From JAKZSU01 sp047517485 (lineage in GTDB: Bacteria > Pseudomonadota > Alphaproteobacteria > UBA7887): a stretch of 24,857 nucleotides of DNA. Each line of letters begins with the position of its first letter. The stretch's first letter is position 1. Below are positions 1 to 7,047 of the stretch, one piece after another. The stretch is taken from the NCBI GenBank assembly GCA_047517485.1, contig JAKZSU010000098.1, forward strand, positions 1 to 24,857, read 5' to 3'. The notes under the pieces are model-generated. The model did no database searches, was not told the DNA's origin, and saw only the letters and a program-made list of their open reading frames with translations. The translations under genes were made by a program, and so were the position numbers.

Positions 1-150
1 AAATGGACTGGGCGACGTCGATGCCGTAAGATGTTTCATGGCGTAAGCTCCTTTCGGCGGCTGCACACCGCCTTTCTGAATGTTTTACAATCCGGAGTTT
101 ACGCCAGTTCTCCAATTTTCCACCAACCTTGCGACACCACCGAATTCGTC
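1..150 (-). mobile_element. Possible edge of an IS110-like insertion sequence (partial, frame-disrupted)
   Basis: A good ribosome site (AAAGGAG) sits 8 nt before an ATG at 39 on the minus strand. That frame reads MKHLTASTSPSPF up to the window edge. In another frame of the same DNA, positions 28-2 read YGIDVAQSI, which resembles the N-terminal GIDV(S/A)xS motif around the first catalytic Asp of IS110/IS1111-type DEDD transposases. One extra base would join the ATG to this frame as MKHLYGIDVAQSI. The adjoining cyclase gene loses all family resemblance near position 150, consistent with an element boundary there. A small hairpin (GGCGG/CCGCC) lies just before the ribosome site. The family assignment is tentative because only 13 codons are visible. 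The left edge could instead be an unrelated small gene. Confidence 0.3.
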
Positions 151-939
151 CTCGGGATCACCAGACAAATTGTCGAACGGCAACACCGCGATCGATGGCC
201 CCGTAGGCATGGCCAGCACGGGATCATCGGTTGGCATCCCGTCGGCAGTGACCATCTGCGGCGTTTCAACGCGGACTGTGACACCCCACACCACGAAACC
301 CGCCGCGACCGCCAAAGCAGCCGCCAGCCCCGCGATCACCTTTGGCCGGCGAAGAGCCCGTGGCATTGGATGTACATGAGCCGGAGAAGCGACCTCGGAA
401 CCATCCAACAAAACCCGCCACGCCCGCACCGGCTTCTCGATGTTTTTGACCTCGTGCTCCCCTGCGTCCTCCAGGCCGACATTGAGTTTTCCCTCGACCC
501 CGAGACGCGCGAAGTCTCCGATCATCACCCCACCCGGCTCAGCCAGACTCTCCAGCCGTGCCGCGATGTTCACGCCGTCGCCGTAAATGGTGCCGTCGTC
601 ACGGACGATGATGTCGCCGAGGTTCACGCCGATGCGGAAGTGCATCTTGCGATGGCCCGAGAGCACCTCGTTCCGCTCCGCTAAGTCGCGCTGCACATCG
701 ACCGCCGCCTCGACCGCCTCGACGACGCTCTCGAAAGTCGCCAACACGCTGTCGCCGGCGGTATCGACGATGCGACCCTTGTGGCCGGTGACGTGTTCGG
801 CGAAGACCTCGCGGTACGCGGTGAGAGTCCGCATCGTCGCCACTTCGTCGTCGGCCATCAGCTTTGAATAGCCGGCGACGTCCGCCGCTAGGATCGCGAC
901 CAGTTTGCGTGCGTGGCTGTCGTCGGTGTCGGTTGGCAT
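85..939 (-). pseudogene. Class III adenylate/guanylate cyclase, 3'-truncated
   Basis: The 284-residue product begins with a class III nucleotidyl cyclase catalytic domain (about residues 10-175). The metal-binding aspartates are D20 (ILAADVAGYSKL) and D63 (DTAGDSVLATF), and the VNIAARL motif carries the transition-state N124 and R128. It would convert ATP or GTP to the cyclic nucleotide. A single membrane helix spans about 201-222. The start of a TolB-like segment (SIAVLPFDNLSGDPEDEF, 249-266) follows. Relatives continue for several hundred residues through TolB-like and TPR regions. Here the similarity stops after DEF and an unrelated 18-residue tail ends at a stop codon. The cytoplasmic catalytic domain is intact, so the remnant may still be active, but the sensory C-terminus is lost. 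Insertion of a mobile element from the left is the simplest explanation (inference). Confidence 0.8.
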
Positions 940-1046
940 CGCCCCTCGTCCCCCATGGCGCGGTGATCGGACCCGTGACGCTCATCAAGGGTACGGCGGG
1001 AACGGAACTCGCGCAATGTCTGTCTGCGGGTTGGATCGGATGAGGA

Positions 1047-1123
1047 TGGTAGCGGAGGGCGGACTCGAACCGCCGACACCCGGATTATGATTCCGGTGCT
1101 CTAACCAACTGAGCTACTCCGCC
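1047..1123 (-). tRNA. tRNA-Met (CAU), elongator type
   Basis: The minus strand folds into a full cloverleaf. The acceptor stem GGCGGAG/CTCCGCT has a G1-U72 wobble, and the D arm reads GCTC...GAGC. The anticodon stem CCGGA/TCCGG encloses the loop ATCATAA with anticodon CAT. The T arm is GGCGG-TTCGAGT-CCGCC, and the 3' end is A73 followed by an encoded CCA (1049-1047). The sequence pattern matches alphaproteobacterial elongator tRNA-Met rather than initiator tRNA. A lysidine-modified tRNA-Ile2 also carries a CAU gene anticodon but usually has a different stem sequence. It has its own promoter immediately upstream, overlapping the 3' end of mnmA. Confidence 0.95.
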
Positions 1124-1133
1124 ACGGGTGGTG

Positions 1134-1162
1134 GCTATACGGGCCGCTTGGGGCGCTGTCAA
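1134..1162 (-). promoter_or_regulatory. Sigma-70-type promoter of the tRNA-Met gene
   Basis: On the minus strand a perfect -35 TTGACA (1162-1157) is separated by exactly 17 nt from TATAGC (1139-1134). The tRNA 5' end follows 11 nt later at 1123. The -35 element overlaps the TGA stop codon of mnmA (1161-1159), so the promoter is embedded at the end of the upstream gene. Confidence 0.75.
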
Positions 1163-2283
1163 GGCGCCGGCGCGGGCACGTGCCGGCGTTCGATCCAGCC
1201 GCCGCCGAGCACCCGGGTGCCGGCGTAGAAGACCGCCGCTTGGCCGGGGGTGATCGCGCGCTCTGGCGCATCAAAAGTGACTTCGGCGCGACCGCCGTCA
1301 AGCGCGCGGACGTGGGCCGGGGCGCCGGCGTGGGCGGAGCGGAGTTTTACCGTGACCTCGGCACCGTCACCCTTGAAGCGATCCGCATCGAGCCAGTTAA
1401 CCTCGCCCACCGTCAGGCTTCGCCCGCCCAACGCCGAGTCGGGGCCGACCACCACCACGTGGCGTTTGGGGTCGAGGCGCAGCACGTAGAGCGGCTCGGG
1501 CGAGGCGATGCCGACCCCGCGGCGTTGGCCGACGGTGAAATTGATCACCCCGTCGTGGCGGCCGATCACCGTGCCGTCGGCGAGCTCGATGTCGCCGGCT
1601 TCGAGCGCGCCCGGGCGTAGGCGTTCGATCACCTTGGCGTAATTGCCGTCGGGCACGAAGCAAATATCCTGGCTGTCGGGCTTGTCGGCGACCGGTAGGG
1701 CGAAGCGCTGGGCGATGGCGCGGGTCTCGGCCTTGGGAAGGCCGCCGAGAGGGAAGCGCAGATAGTCGAGCTGATCCTGGGTGGTGGCGAACAGAAAGTA
1801 GCTCTGGTCGCGGCCCGCATCACGGGCCTGATGCAATTCGGAGCCGGCCGAGCCGGCCTCGCGGCGGACGTAGTGGCCGGTGGCTAGGGCCGCGGCGCCG
1901 AGGTCGCGCGCGGTGCCGAGGAGGTCGCGAAACTTGACGTTTTGGTTGCAGCGCACGCAAGGGATCGGCGTCGCGCCGGCGAGGTAGGTGTCGGCGAAAT
2001 CGTCGATCACCGCCTCGCGAAAGCGCGATTCATAGTCGAGCACGTAATGCGGGATGTCGAGCTGGTCGGCGACCTGGCGCGCGTCGTGAATGTCGCGCCC
2101 GGCGCAACAGGTCTTGGTCGCGGCGATCGCCTCGCCATGGTCGTAGAGCTGCAAGGTGATGCCGACCACGTCGTAGCCGGCGTCCTTGATCAACGCCGCG
2201 GCGACCGAGCTGTCGACCCCACCCGACATCGCCACCACCACCCGGTGGTCGGCGGGATTGCCGTTGAGACCAAGAATATTCAT
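1159..2283 (-). CDS. mnmA: tRNA-specific 2-thiouridylase MnmA
   Basis: The 374-residue protein is a full-length MnmA (TrmU). It adenylates C2 of U34 in tRNA-Lys, -Glu and -Gln and inserts sulfur to make 2-thiouridine. The PP-loop SGGVDSS lies at 20-26. The two catalytic cysteines are C112 (CVRCN) and C208 (SQDICFVP). The thiolase domain is followed by the central and C-terminal beta-barrel domains (FTVGQRRGVG, then PGQAAVFY near the end). The sulfur comes from the IscS desulfurase, encoded further upstream on the same strand, either directly or through a relay. The gene follows tenA with a 36-nt gap and is probably the last cluster gene before the tRNA. The ATG at 2283 has no clear purine-rich ribosome site. 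The conserved region begins near residue 14, so a slightly later start is possible. Confidence 0.95.
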   Translation of the reverse strand: MNILGLNGNPADHRVVVAMSGGVDSSVAAALIKDAGYDVVGITLQLYDHGEAIAATKTCCAGRDIHDARQVADQLDIPHYVLDYESRFREAVIDDFADTYLAGATPIPCVRCNQNVKFRDLLGTARDLGAAALATGHYVRREAGSAGSELHQARDAGRDQSYFLFATTQDQLDYLRFPLGGLPKAETRAIAQRFALPVADKPDSQDICFVPDGNYAKVIERLRPGALEAGDIELADGTVIGRHDGVINFTVGQRRGVGIASPEPLYVLRLDPKRHVVVVGPDSALGGRSLTVGEVNWLDADRFKGDGAEVTVKLRSAHAGAPAHVRALDGGRAEVTFDAPERAITPGQAAVFYAGTRVLGGGWIERRHVPAPAP

Positions 2284-2319
2284 CGGAGGGATATGGCGCG
2301 CCGGCGCGTGGGTGCAAGT

Positions 2320-3000
2320 CTAGCCGTCATGACGCTTGGCCCAGCCCATTGCCCAGAAGGCGATTTCGAGCCGCGTCGCCTGCGCGAACGTGGCCGACAG
2401 GTTCTCGATGCGCGCCTCGGCGCCGCGCGCCGCGCCGAGACGGTCGAGCTGGGCGGCGGCGGCGGCACACAGCTCCTGGTACTCGTCGCCGGCATACATT
2501 TCGATCCAGCTGGCGTAGCGGTTGCCATGGGTGACTGTCTTTGGATCCGCGGCGAGGCGGCGCCCGATCTCGCCGTAGCCGAGGACGCAGGGGCTGAGCG
2601 CCACCGCCAAGTCCAGGCTGTCGCCGGCGAGGCCGCGGTCGATCACGAAGCGGGTGTAGGCGGTGGTCTCGAGCGCTTCCGGCGCCGCCGCCATCGCGGC
2701 CTCGCTCAAACCCCAATCGGCGCAGTAGCCGACGTGCAAACCCATTTCCGTGTCGAGGATCGCCGCCAAGGTCGTTGTCGCGGCGCGCATGTCGGCGATG
2801 GTATCGGCCTTGAACGCCGCCAGCGCATAGGCGCGGGCGAACTGGATGAGAAACAGATAGTCCTGGATCAGGTAGTGGCGGAACGCCGCCTCGGCCAGGC
2901 TGCCCTCGGCGATACCGACGACGAAGGGATGGCCGCAATAGGCCTCCCAATCGGCTTCGCATCGCGCTTTGAGGCGGGTGAACAGATCAGTCGCGTTCAT
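2320..3000 (-). CDS. tenA: TenA family aminopyrimidine aminohydrolase (thiaminase II)
   Basis: The 226-residue all-helical protein has the TenA/thiaminase II pattern. It begins with an HPFVVGIAEGSL-type N-terminus and the FRHYLIQDYLF motif (40-50). The catalytic cysteine lies in LSPCVLGYGEIG (C138), followed by Y142 and E144. The terminal EIAFWAMGW segment supplies the conserved Glu and aromatic residues. Known members hydrolyse amino-pyrimidines from degraded thiamine so that the pyrimidine (HMP) can be reused. The catalytic Cys places this in the classical TenA_C group rather than the Cys-less TenA_E group. Its start codon overlaps the 3' end of iscX by 14 nt, so it is almost certainly translated from the same transcript. 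That is an unusual neighbour for an isc cluster. The protein is cytoplasmic. Confidence 0.9.
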   Translation of the reverse strand: MNATDLFTRLKARCEADWEAYCGHPFVVGIAEGSLAEAAFRHYLIQDYLFLIQFARAYALAAFKADTIADMRAATTTLAAILDTEMGLHVGYCADWGLSEAAMAAAPEALETTAYTRFVIDRGLAGDSLDLAVALSPCVLGYGEIGRRLAADPKTVTHGNRYASWIEMYAGDEYQELCAAAAAQLDRLGAARGAEARIENLSATFAQATRLEIAFWAMGWAKRHDG

Positions 3001-3181
3001 CGATCCACGCCATCTGGATCGCCTCCAGGATCTTTTCGTTGGAGCGCGCCGGGTCGCCGTCGAAGCCGGGCAGCGCGATCACCCACTTGTGTAGATCGGT
3101 AAACCGCAGATTGACGTTGTCGACCTCCGGATGGCGCTCCTCGAGCTCGATCGCGATGTCCTGAATATCGGTCCAGATCAT
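2987..3181 (-). CDS. iscX: Fe-S assembly protein IscX
   Basis: This is a 64-residue acidic protein matching IscX (YfhJ) in length and sequence. Its landmarks are a WTDIQDIAIELEE start, HPEVDNVNLRFTDLHKWV and a C-terminal NEKILEAIQMAWIDER. In characterised bacteria IscX binds IscS at the IscU/frataxin surface, may act as an iron-dependent regulator or donor, and is usually the last isc gene. The ATG at 3181 shares its A with the TGA stop of fdx (TGATG), indicating translational coupling. A longer in-frame reading to 3262 would run through fdx and is not the natural start. The 3' end overlaps tenA by 14 nt. Confidence 0.93.
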   Translation of the reverse strand: MIWTDIQDIAIELEERHPEVDNVNLRFTDLHKWVIALPGFDGDPARSNEKILEAIQMAWIDERD

Positions 3182-3513
3182 CAGCCCAGCATCACATTTC
3201 GGGTCGCCGGCGGTAGGTTGACCACCAGGCCGTCGAGCTCCTCGCTCATCACGATCTGACACCCCAGTCGCGAGGTGTGGGTGAGGCCGAACGCCAAGTC
3301 CAACATGTCCTCCTCGTCCTCGGTGGCCTCGGCCAGGCGGTCGAAATCCTCCGGATCGACGATCACGTGACAGGTCGAGCAGGCGAGCGAGCCCTCGCAG
3401 GCGCCTTCGAGATCGATGCCGTTCTTGTGGGCGATTTCGAGCAGCGACAGACCCACCGGCGCGTCGATTTCGACACGCGATCCGTCTTGGCCGAGAAAAG
3501 TGACTTTGGGCAT
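3181..3513 (-). CDS. fdx: Isc-type [2Fe-2S] ferredoxin
   Basis: The 110-residue adrenodoxin-type ferredoxin has four cluster ligands C39, C45, C48 and C85 (CX5CX2C, then a distal Cys in SRLGCQIVM). The HTSRLGCQI and LPPATRNVM stretches are typical of Isc ferredoxin. It donates electrons for sulfur reduction and cluster assembly on the IscS-IscU complex. The gene lies 39 nt after hscA and overlaps iscX by one nucleotide at TGATG. Confidence 0.95.
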   Translation of the reverse strand: MPKVTFLGQDGSRVEIDAPVGLSLLEIAHKNGIDLEGACEGSLACSTCHVIVDPEDFDRLAEATEDEEDMLDLAFGLTHTSRLGCQIVMSEELDGLVVNLPPATRNVMLG

Positions 3514-3552
3514 TGTCGTGGGCAGCCTTTAACCGTGGTTGTGGATTTTCTT

Positions 3553-5445
3553 TTACTCGGTGCCGTATTCCGCGTCGACCGAGTCGATGCTACGCCCACC
3601 CAAGGCGGCGGCGATCGAGCGATCCATGCGGCGCTGAGCGAACGGCAGCGAGGCTTCGTCGAGGGCCGCGACGGCGGCGGTGATGCGATCGCGATCGGAC
3701 CCAGTGGCGGCGTCCTCGACGGCGGCGATCGCCGCCCTGATAGCGACGTCGTCGTCTTCCGTCAACAGGGCCGAGTCGGCGTCGAAGGCGGCCTTGGTCG
3801 CCACCACCACCCGCTCGGCCTCGACCCTGGCCTCGGTCAACAGCCGCCGCGTGACGTCGGCCTGTGCATTTTCCATGCTGTCGCGCAGCATCCGCTCGAC
3901 CTCGCCGTCACCCAGGCCGTACGTCGGTTTGACCTCGACGCGGCTTTCGGTGCCGGTGGTCTCCTCGCGCGCGCCCACCGTCAGCAAGCCGTCGGCATCG
4001 ACCGCGAAGGTGACGCGCACCCGCGCCGCGCCGGCGACCATCGAGGGAAAGCCCGAGAGATCGAAGCGCGCCAGCGACCGGTTTTGATCGACCATTTCGC
4101 GCTCGCCCTGGAGGACGTGAATGATCATCCCGGTCTGGCCGTCCTGATAGGTGGTAAAATCCTGGGCGCGGGCGACCGGGATCGGCGTGTTGCGATAGAT
4201 CACTTTCTCGACCAGGCCGCCCATGGTCTCCAGACCGAGCGACAACGGCGTGACGTCGAGCAGCAGCGTGTCGGACCCGGCGGTCAGGGTTTGCGCCTGC
4301 AAGGCGGCACCGAGGCCAACCACCGCGTCGGGGTCGATATCGGTGAGCGGTTCACGCCCGAATACCTCGGCCACGGCGCGCCGCACCAGCGGCACCCGGG
4401 TCGAGCCGCCGACCAGCACCACGCCTTGAATGTCATCCGACGCCAGCGCGGCATCCTCGAGCACGGCGCGGCATATGGTGATCGTCCGATCGACCGCGGC
4501 GGCGATCAAGCCCTCGGTGGTGACGCGGTCGATGCTATGTCGGCTGGACTCGCCGCCGATGGTGATTTCGATCTCGGTGGCCTCGGCGTCGGTCAGTGCC
4601 TCCTTGGCGGCGCGCGCCGCGATCAGCGCAATCTTGATGTCGGCGGGCTTGAGCGCGCCTTCGTCGACGCCGCGCTCGGCCATAATATGCGCGACGATCG
4701 CATGGTCGAAATCGTCGCCGCCCAGCATCGCATCGCCGCCGGTGGCGAGCACCTGGAACACCCCTTTTTCAAGCCGGAGGACGGAAATATCGAAAGTTCC
4801 GCCGCCGAGATCGTAGATCGCGTAAAGCCCCTCGGCGCCCTTGTCGAGACCATAGGCGAGCGCGGCGGCGGTGGGCTCGTTAACCAGCCGGAGAACCTCG
4901 AGACCGGCGATCCGCGCCGCGTCCTTGGTCGCGGTCCGCGCCGCGTCGTCGAAATACGCCGGCACGGTGACCACCGCCTGGGATACCGGGCGGCCGAGCG
5001 CGTGCTCGGCGCGCTCGCGCGCGGCCTTGAGAATATCCGCCGAAACCTCGACCGGACTGATCGCGCGACCGGCGACCAGGAGCCGAACCATGCCAGCGCC
5101 ATCGTCGCCGGCGGGCGCGAGCTCGAACGGCGTGCTACCTGCGATCGCCTCGAGATCGGCGGCGCCGCGCCCCATCAATCGCTTGACCGAGGAGACCACG
5201 CGATCGGGATCGTCGGCGAGGCGGGCCACCGCACCGTCGCCGACCGCGATCACCTCGCCGTCGTCGCCATAGGCGACCACGGAGGGCAACAGTTCGTGCC
5301 CGTCGGTGTCGCAAATAACCTCGGCACCGCCGTCGCGGGCGATCGCGACGACGGTATTGGTGGTGCCGAGATCGATGCCGATCGCCGAAGCGTCTTGGTG
5401 CGGCAGCGGCGCCTGTCCGGGCTCGTGGATATCGAGCAACATCAT
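3553..5445 (-). CDS. hscA: Fe-S cluster chaperone HscA (Hsp70 family)
   Basis: The 630-residue Hsp70-type ATPase has the phosphate-1 motif GIDLGTTNTVV (23-33), the phosphate-2 motif IYDLGGGTFDISVL near residue 205, and VVLVGGSTRVPLVRR near 350. The linker LLLDVTPLSLGLET is followed by a substrate-binding domain. The size matches E. coli HscA (616 residues). It recognises the LPPVK motif of IscU and drives cluster transfer with HscB and ATP. The first bases overlap the hscB stop as ATGA (5445-5442), a common coupled arrangement. It acts in the cytoplasm. Confidence 0.96.
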   Translation of the reverse strand: MMLLDIHEPGQAPLPHQDASAIGIDLGTTNTVVAIARDGGAEVICDTDGHELLPSVVAYGDDGEVIAVGDGAVARLADDPDRVVSSVKRLMGRGAADLEAIAGSTPFELAPAGDDGAGMVRLLVAGRAISPVEVSADILKAARERAEHALGRPVSQAVVTVPAYFDDAARTATKDAARIAGLEVLRLVNEPTAAALAYGLDKGAEGLYAIYDLGGGTFDISVLRLEKGVFQVLATGGDAMLGGDDFDHAIVAHIMAERGVDEGALKPADIKIALIAARAAKEALTDAEATEIEITIGGESSRHSIDRVTTEGLIAAAVDRTITICRAVLEDAALASDDIQGVVLVGGSTRVPLVRRAVAEVFGREPLTDIDPDAVVGLGAALQAQTLTAGSDTLLLDVTPLSLGLETMGGLVEKVIYRNTPIPVARAQDFTTYQDGQTGMIIHVLQGEREMVDQNRSLARFDLSGFPSMVAGAARVRVTFAVDADGLLTVGAREETTGTESRVEVKPTYGLGDGEVERMLRDSMENAQADVTRRLLTEARVEAERVVVATKAAFDADSALLTEDDDVAIRAAIAAVEDAATGSDRDRITAAVAALDEASLPFAQRRMDRSIAAALGGRSIDSVDAEYGTE

Positions 5446-6065
5446 GACGCGACGCTCAAATTCGCCAACCGCGCGCGAACTTCGCCGGCAAAGCGGTCGA
5501 GGTATTTGAGCCGCGTGGTCAAGCTCGCCGCGCGCGCCGTCTCGGCGGCGGAAAACGCTTCGCCAAGGTTTCGCCGACAGGCTTCGGCGCGGTCTTTGAC
5601 CTCGTTCGCTAGATCCTCGACCGCGGCCACGGTATCGGCCTCGGCAAGCGCCTCTCGGACTTCCATGGCCTCCCCCAGCACTTCCGCATCGGTCGGCAGA
5701 TTGCCGGTCTCCGCGTTCACCGTGACCCCGGCCAAGGAGAGCAAATATTCGGCGCGCTTGAGCGGCGATTTGAGGGTCTCGAAGGCTTCATTGATACTCG
5801 TTGATTGTTGCATCGAGATCGCCCGCTCGCGCTCCGAGCGGCCGGCAAAACGATCCGGGTGAAGGCGGCGTTGGGCGGCGAAATATCGCGCTTGGAGATC
5901 GTCTCCATCGATATCAAATCCGCGCCCAAGCCCGAGGCGCGCGAAATGATCGGATCGGCCCGGCGGCTGCACCGCGCCACAGGTCTCGCAGAACGCGATG
6001 CCGTCGGGAACGGCGCCGCGGCACGACCAACATGAGGCTATGTTTGGTTTGTTGTGCGCTGTCAT
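5442..6065 (-). CDS. hscB: Co-chaperone HscB with N-terminal zinc ribbon
   Basis: The 207-residue J-protein stimulates HscA and delivers IscU to it. The N-terminus holds two CxxC pairs (C12/C15 in CWSC, C26/C29 in CETC), predicted to bind zinc. This feature is seen in mitochondrial HSCB and many alphaproteobacterial proteins but is absent from E. coli HscB. The J domain follows, with HPD at 69-71, and a C-terminal helical IscU-binding domain covers about 125-207. I prefer the ATG at 6065. A GTG at 6089 is in frame but adds only eight unconserved residues. Neither start has a good ribosome site. A 6-bp hairpin (GCTGGA/TCCAGC) lies 3 nt upstream of the ATG. The stop overlaps hscA. Confidence 0.93.
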   Translation of the reverse strand: MTAHNKPNIASCWSCRGAVPDGIAFCETCGAVQPPGRSDHFARLGLGRGFDIDGDDLQARYFAAQRRLHPDRFAGRSERERAISMQQSTSINEAFETLKSPLKRAEYLLSLAGVTVNAETGNLPTDAEVLGEAMEVREALAEADTVAAVEDLANEVKDRAEACRRNLGEAFSAAETARAASLTTRLKYLDRFAGEVRARLANLSVAS

Positions 6066-6145
6066 GATGCTGGAGGGTGTTCCAGCCACAAAAAATGTTT
6101 CAGGTCAATCGATGATGGCGTTTCGGCACGGTGAGCGTGCCAGGT

Positions 6146-6520
6146 TCAGACGTGAAAAGATTCGCCGCAGCCGCACGTCCCCTTCTCGTTGGGGTTATTG
6201 AAGGTGAAGCCGGACTTCAGCTTTTCCTCGACGAAATCCATTTCCGAGCCGATGAGGAACATCACCGCCTTGGGGTCGATCATGACGGTCACGCCCTTGT
6301 CGGTGACCACCTCGTCGAACGGCTCGATCTCATCGACATATTCCAGCGAATAGGCAAGCCCCGAACATCCGGCGCTGCGCACGCCGATGCGCACGCCGGC
6401 GGAATCGGTACCGCGCTGATCGAGTAGTTCGCGAACGCGAACCGCGGCGGCATCGGTAAGCCGCATTAGTGGCGGCCGTTCGGCCAGCTTGCTTGTCGTC
6501 TGGTTCGTTTGATCCATCAT
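6146..6520 (-). CDS. iscA: A-type Fe-S carrier IscA
   Basis: The 124-residue A-type carrier has the three invariant cysteines C52 (SAGCSGLAY), C116 and C118 (GTCGCGESF). Such proteins receive clusters from IscU and pass them to apo-targets, often as [4Fe-4S]. Its position between iscU and hscB identifies it as IscA, although sequence alone cannot exclude ErpA-like function. The N-terminal 18 residues before LMRLTDAAA look poorly conserved. Met2 or the second start at residue 19 are alternatives. The gap to iscU is 32 nt. Confidence 0.93.
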   Translation of the reverse strand: MMDQTNQTTSKLAERPPLMRLTDAAAVRVRELLDQRGTDSAGVRIGVRSAGCSGLAYSLEYVDEIEPFDEVVTDKGVTVMIDPKAVMFLIGSEMDFVEEKLKSGFTFNNPNEKGTCGCGESFHV

Positions 6521-6552
6521 CGCCCCTTAAGACACGGTATCTCCGGCACGGT

Positions 6553-6963
6553 CTATTCGGCCGCCACCGGCTTTTCCTCGCCGGATTGATTCTTATTGCG
6601 ATAATCGGCAACCGCCGCTTTGATCGCGTCCTCGGCAAGAACCGAACAATGGATCTTGACCGGCGGCAACGAGAGATGCCCGGCGATCTCGGTATTTTTG
6701 ATCGCCTCCGCGTCGTCGATCGACTTGCCCTTGATCCACTCGGTCGCCAACGAGCTCGACGCGATCGCCGAGCCGCAGCCGAAGGTCTTGAACTTGGCGT
6801 CCTCGATAACGCCGTCGTCGCCAACCTTGATCTGCAACTTCATCACGTCGCCGCACGCCGGGGCGCCGACAAGCCCGGTACCAACACTGGTATCGTCCTT
6901 GTCGAGGGCTCCCACGTTCCTCGGATTTTCGTAGTGATCGATAACTTTATCGCCGTACGCCAT
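6553..6963 (-). CDS. iscU: Fe-S cluster scaffold IscU
   Basis: The 136-residue scaffold has ligands C37 and D39 (GAPACGD), C63 (FGCGSAIASS) and C106 (KIHCS). The HscA recognition sequence LPPVK lies at 99-103. It assembles a cluster from IscS persulfide sulfur, iron and ferredoxin electrons, then hands it over with HscBA. The ATG at 6963 is preceded by GGAG/AAGG purine stretches. An 84-nt gap separates it from iscS. The short hydrophilic C-terminal tail (NKNQSGEEKPVAAE) is unremarkable. Confidence 0.97.
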   Translation of the reverse strand: MAYGDKVIDHYENPRNVGALDKDDTSVGTGLVGAPACGDVMKLQIKVGDDGVIEDAKFKTFGCGSAIASSSLATEWIKGKSIDDAEAIKNTEIAGHLSLPPVKIHCSVLAEDAIKAAVADYRNKNQSGEEKPVAAE

Positions 6964-7047
6964 AACCTTGTTTCTCCATTTCGGGGCCCGCGAGCCCGAT
7001 TTCTGGTATTGCCCGAAACGCTGTACGGGCTGTCCAAATTCGCCTTC

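Noticed and set aside
1942..3102. A 386-codon plus-strand open frame
   Set aside because: It is antisense to mnmA, tenA and iscX and has low-complexity composition.
3182..3262. A 27-codon N-terminal extension of iscX
   Set aside because: It lies inside fdx in another frame. The 64-residue form matches the family length and its ATG is coupled to the fdx stop.
3277..5862. An 861-codon open frame on the plus strand
   Set aside because: It lies opposite fdx, hscA and hscB, which have full family motifs. The product is His/Arg/Gly-rich with no recognisable domain, as expected from high-GC codon bias on the reverse strand.
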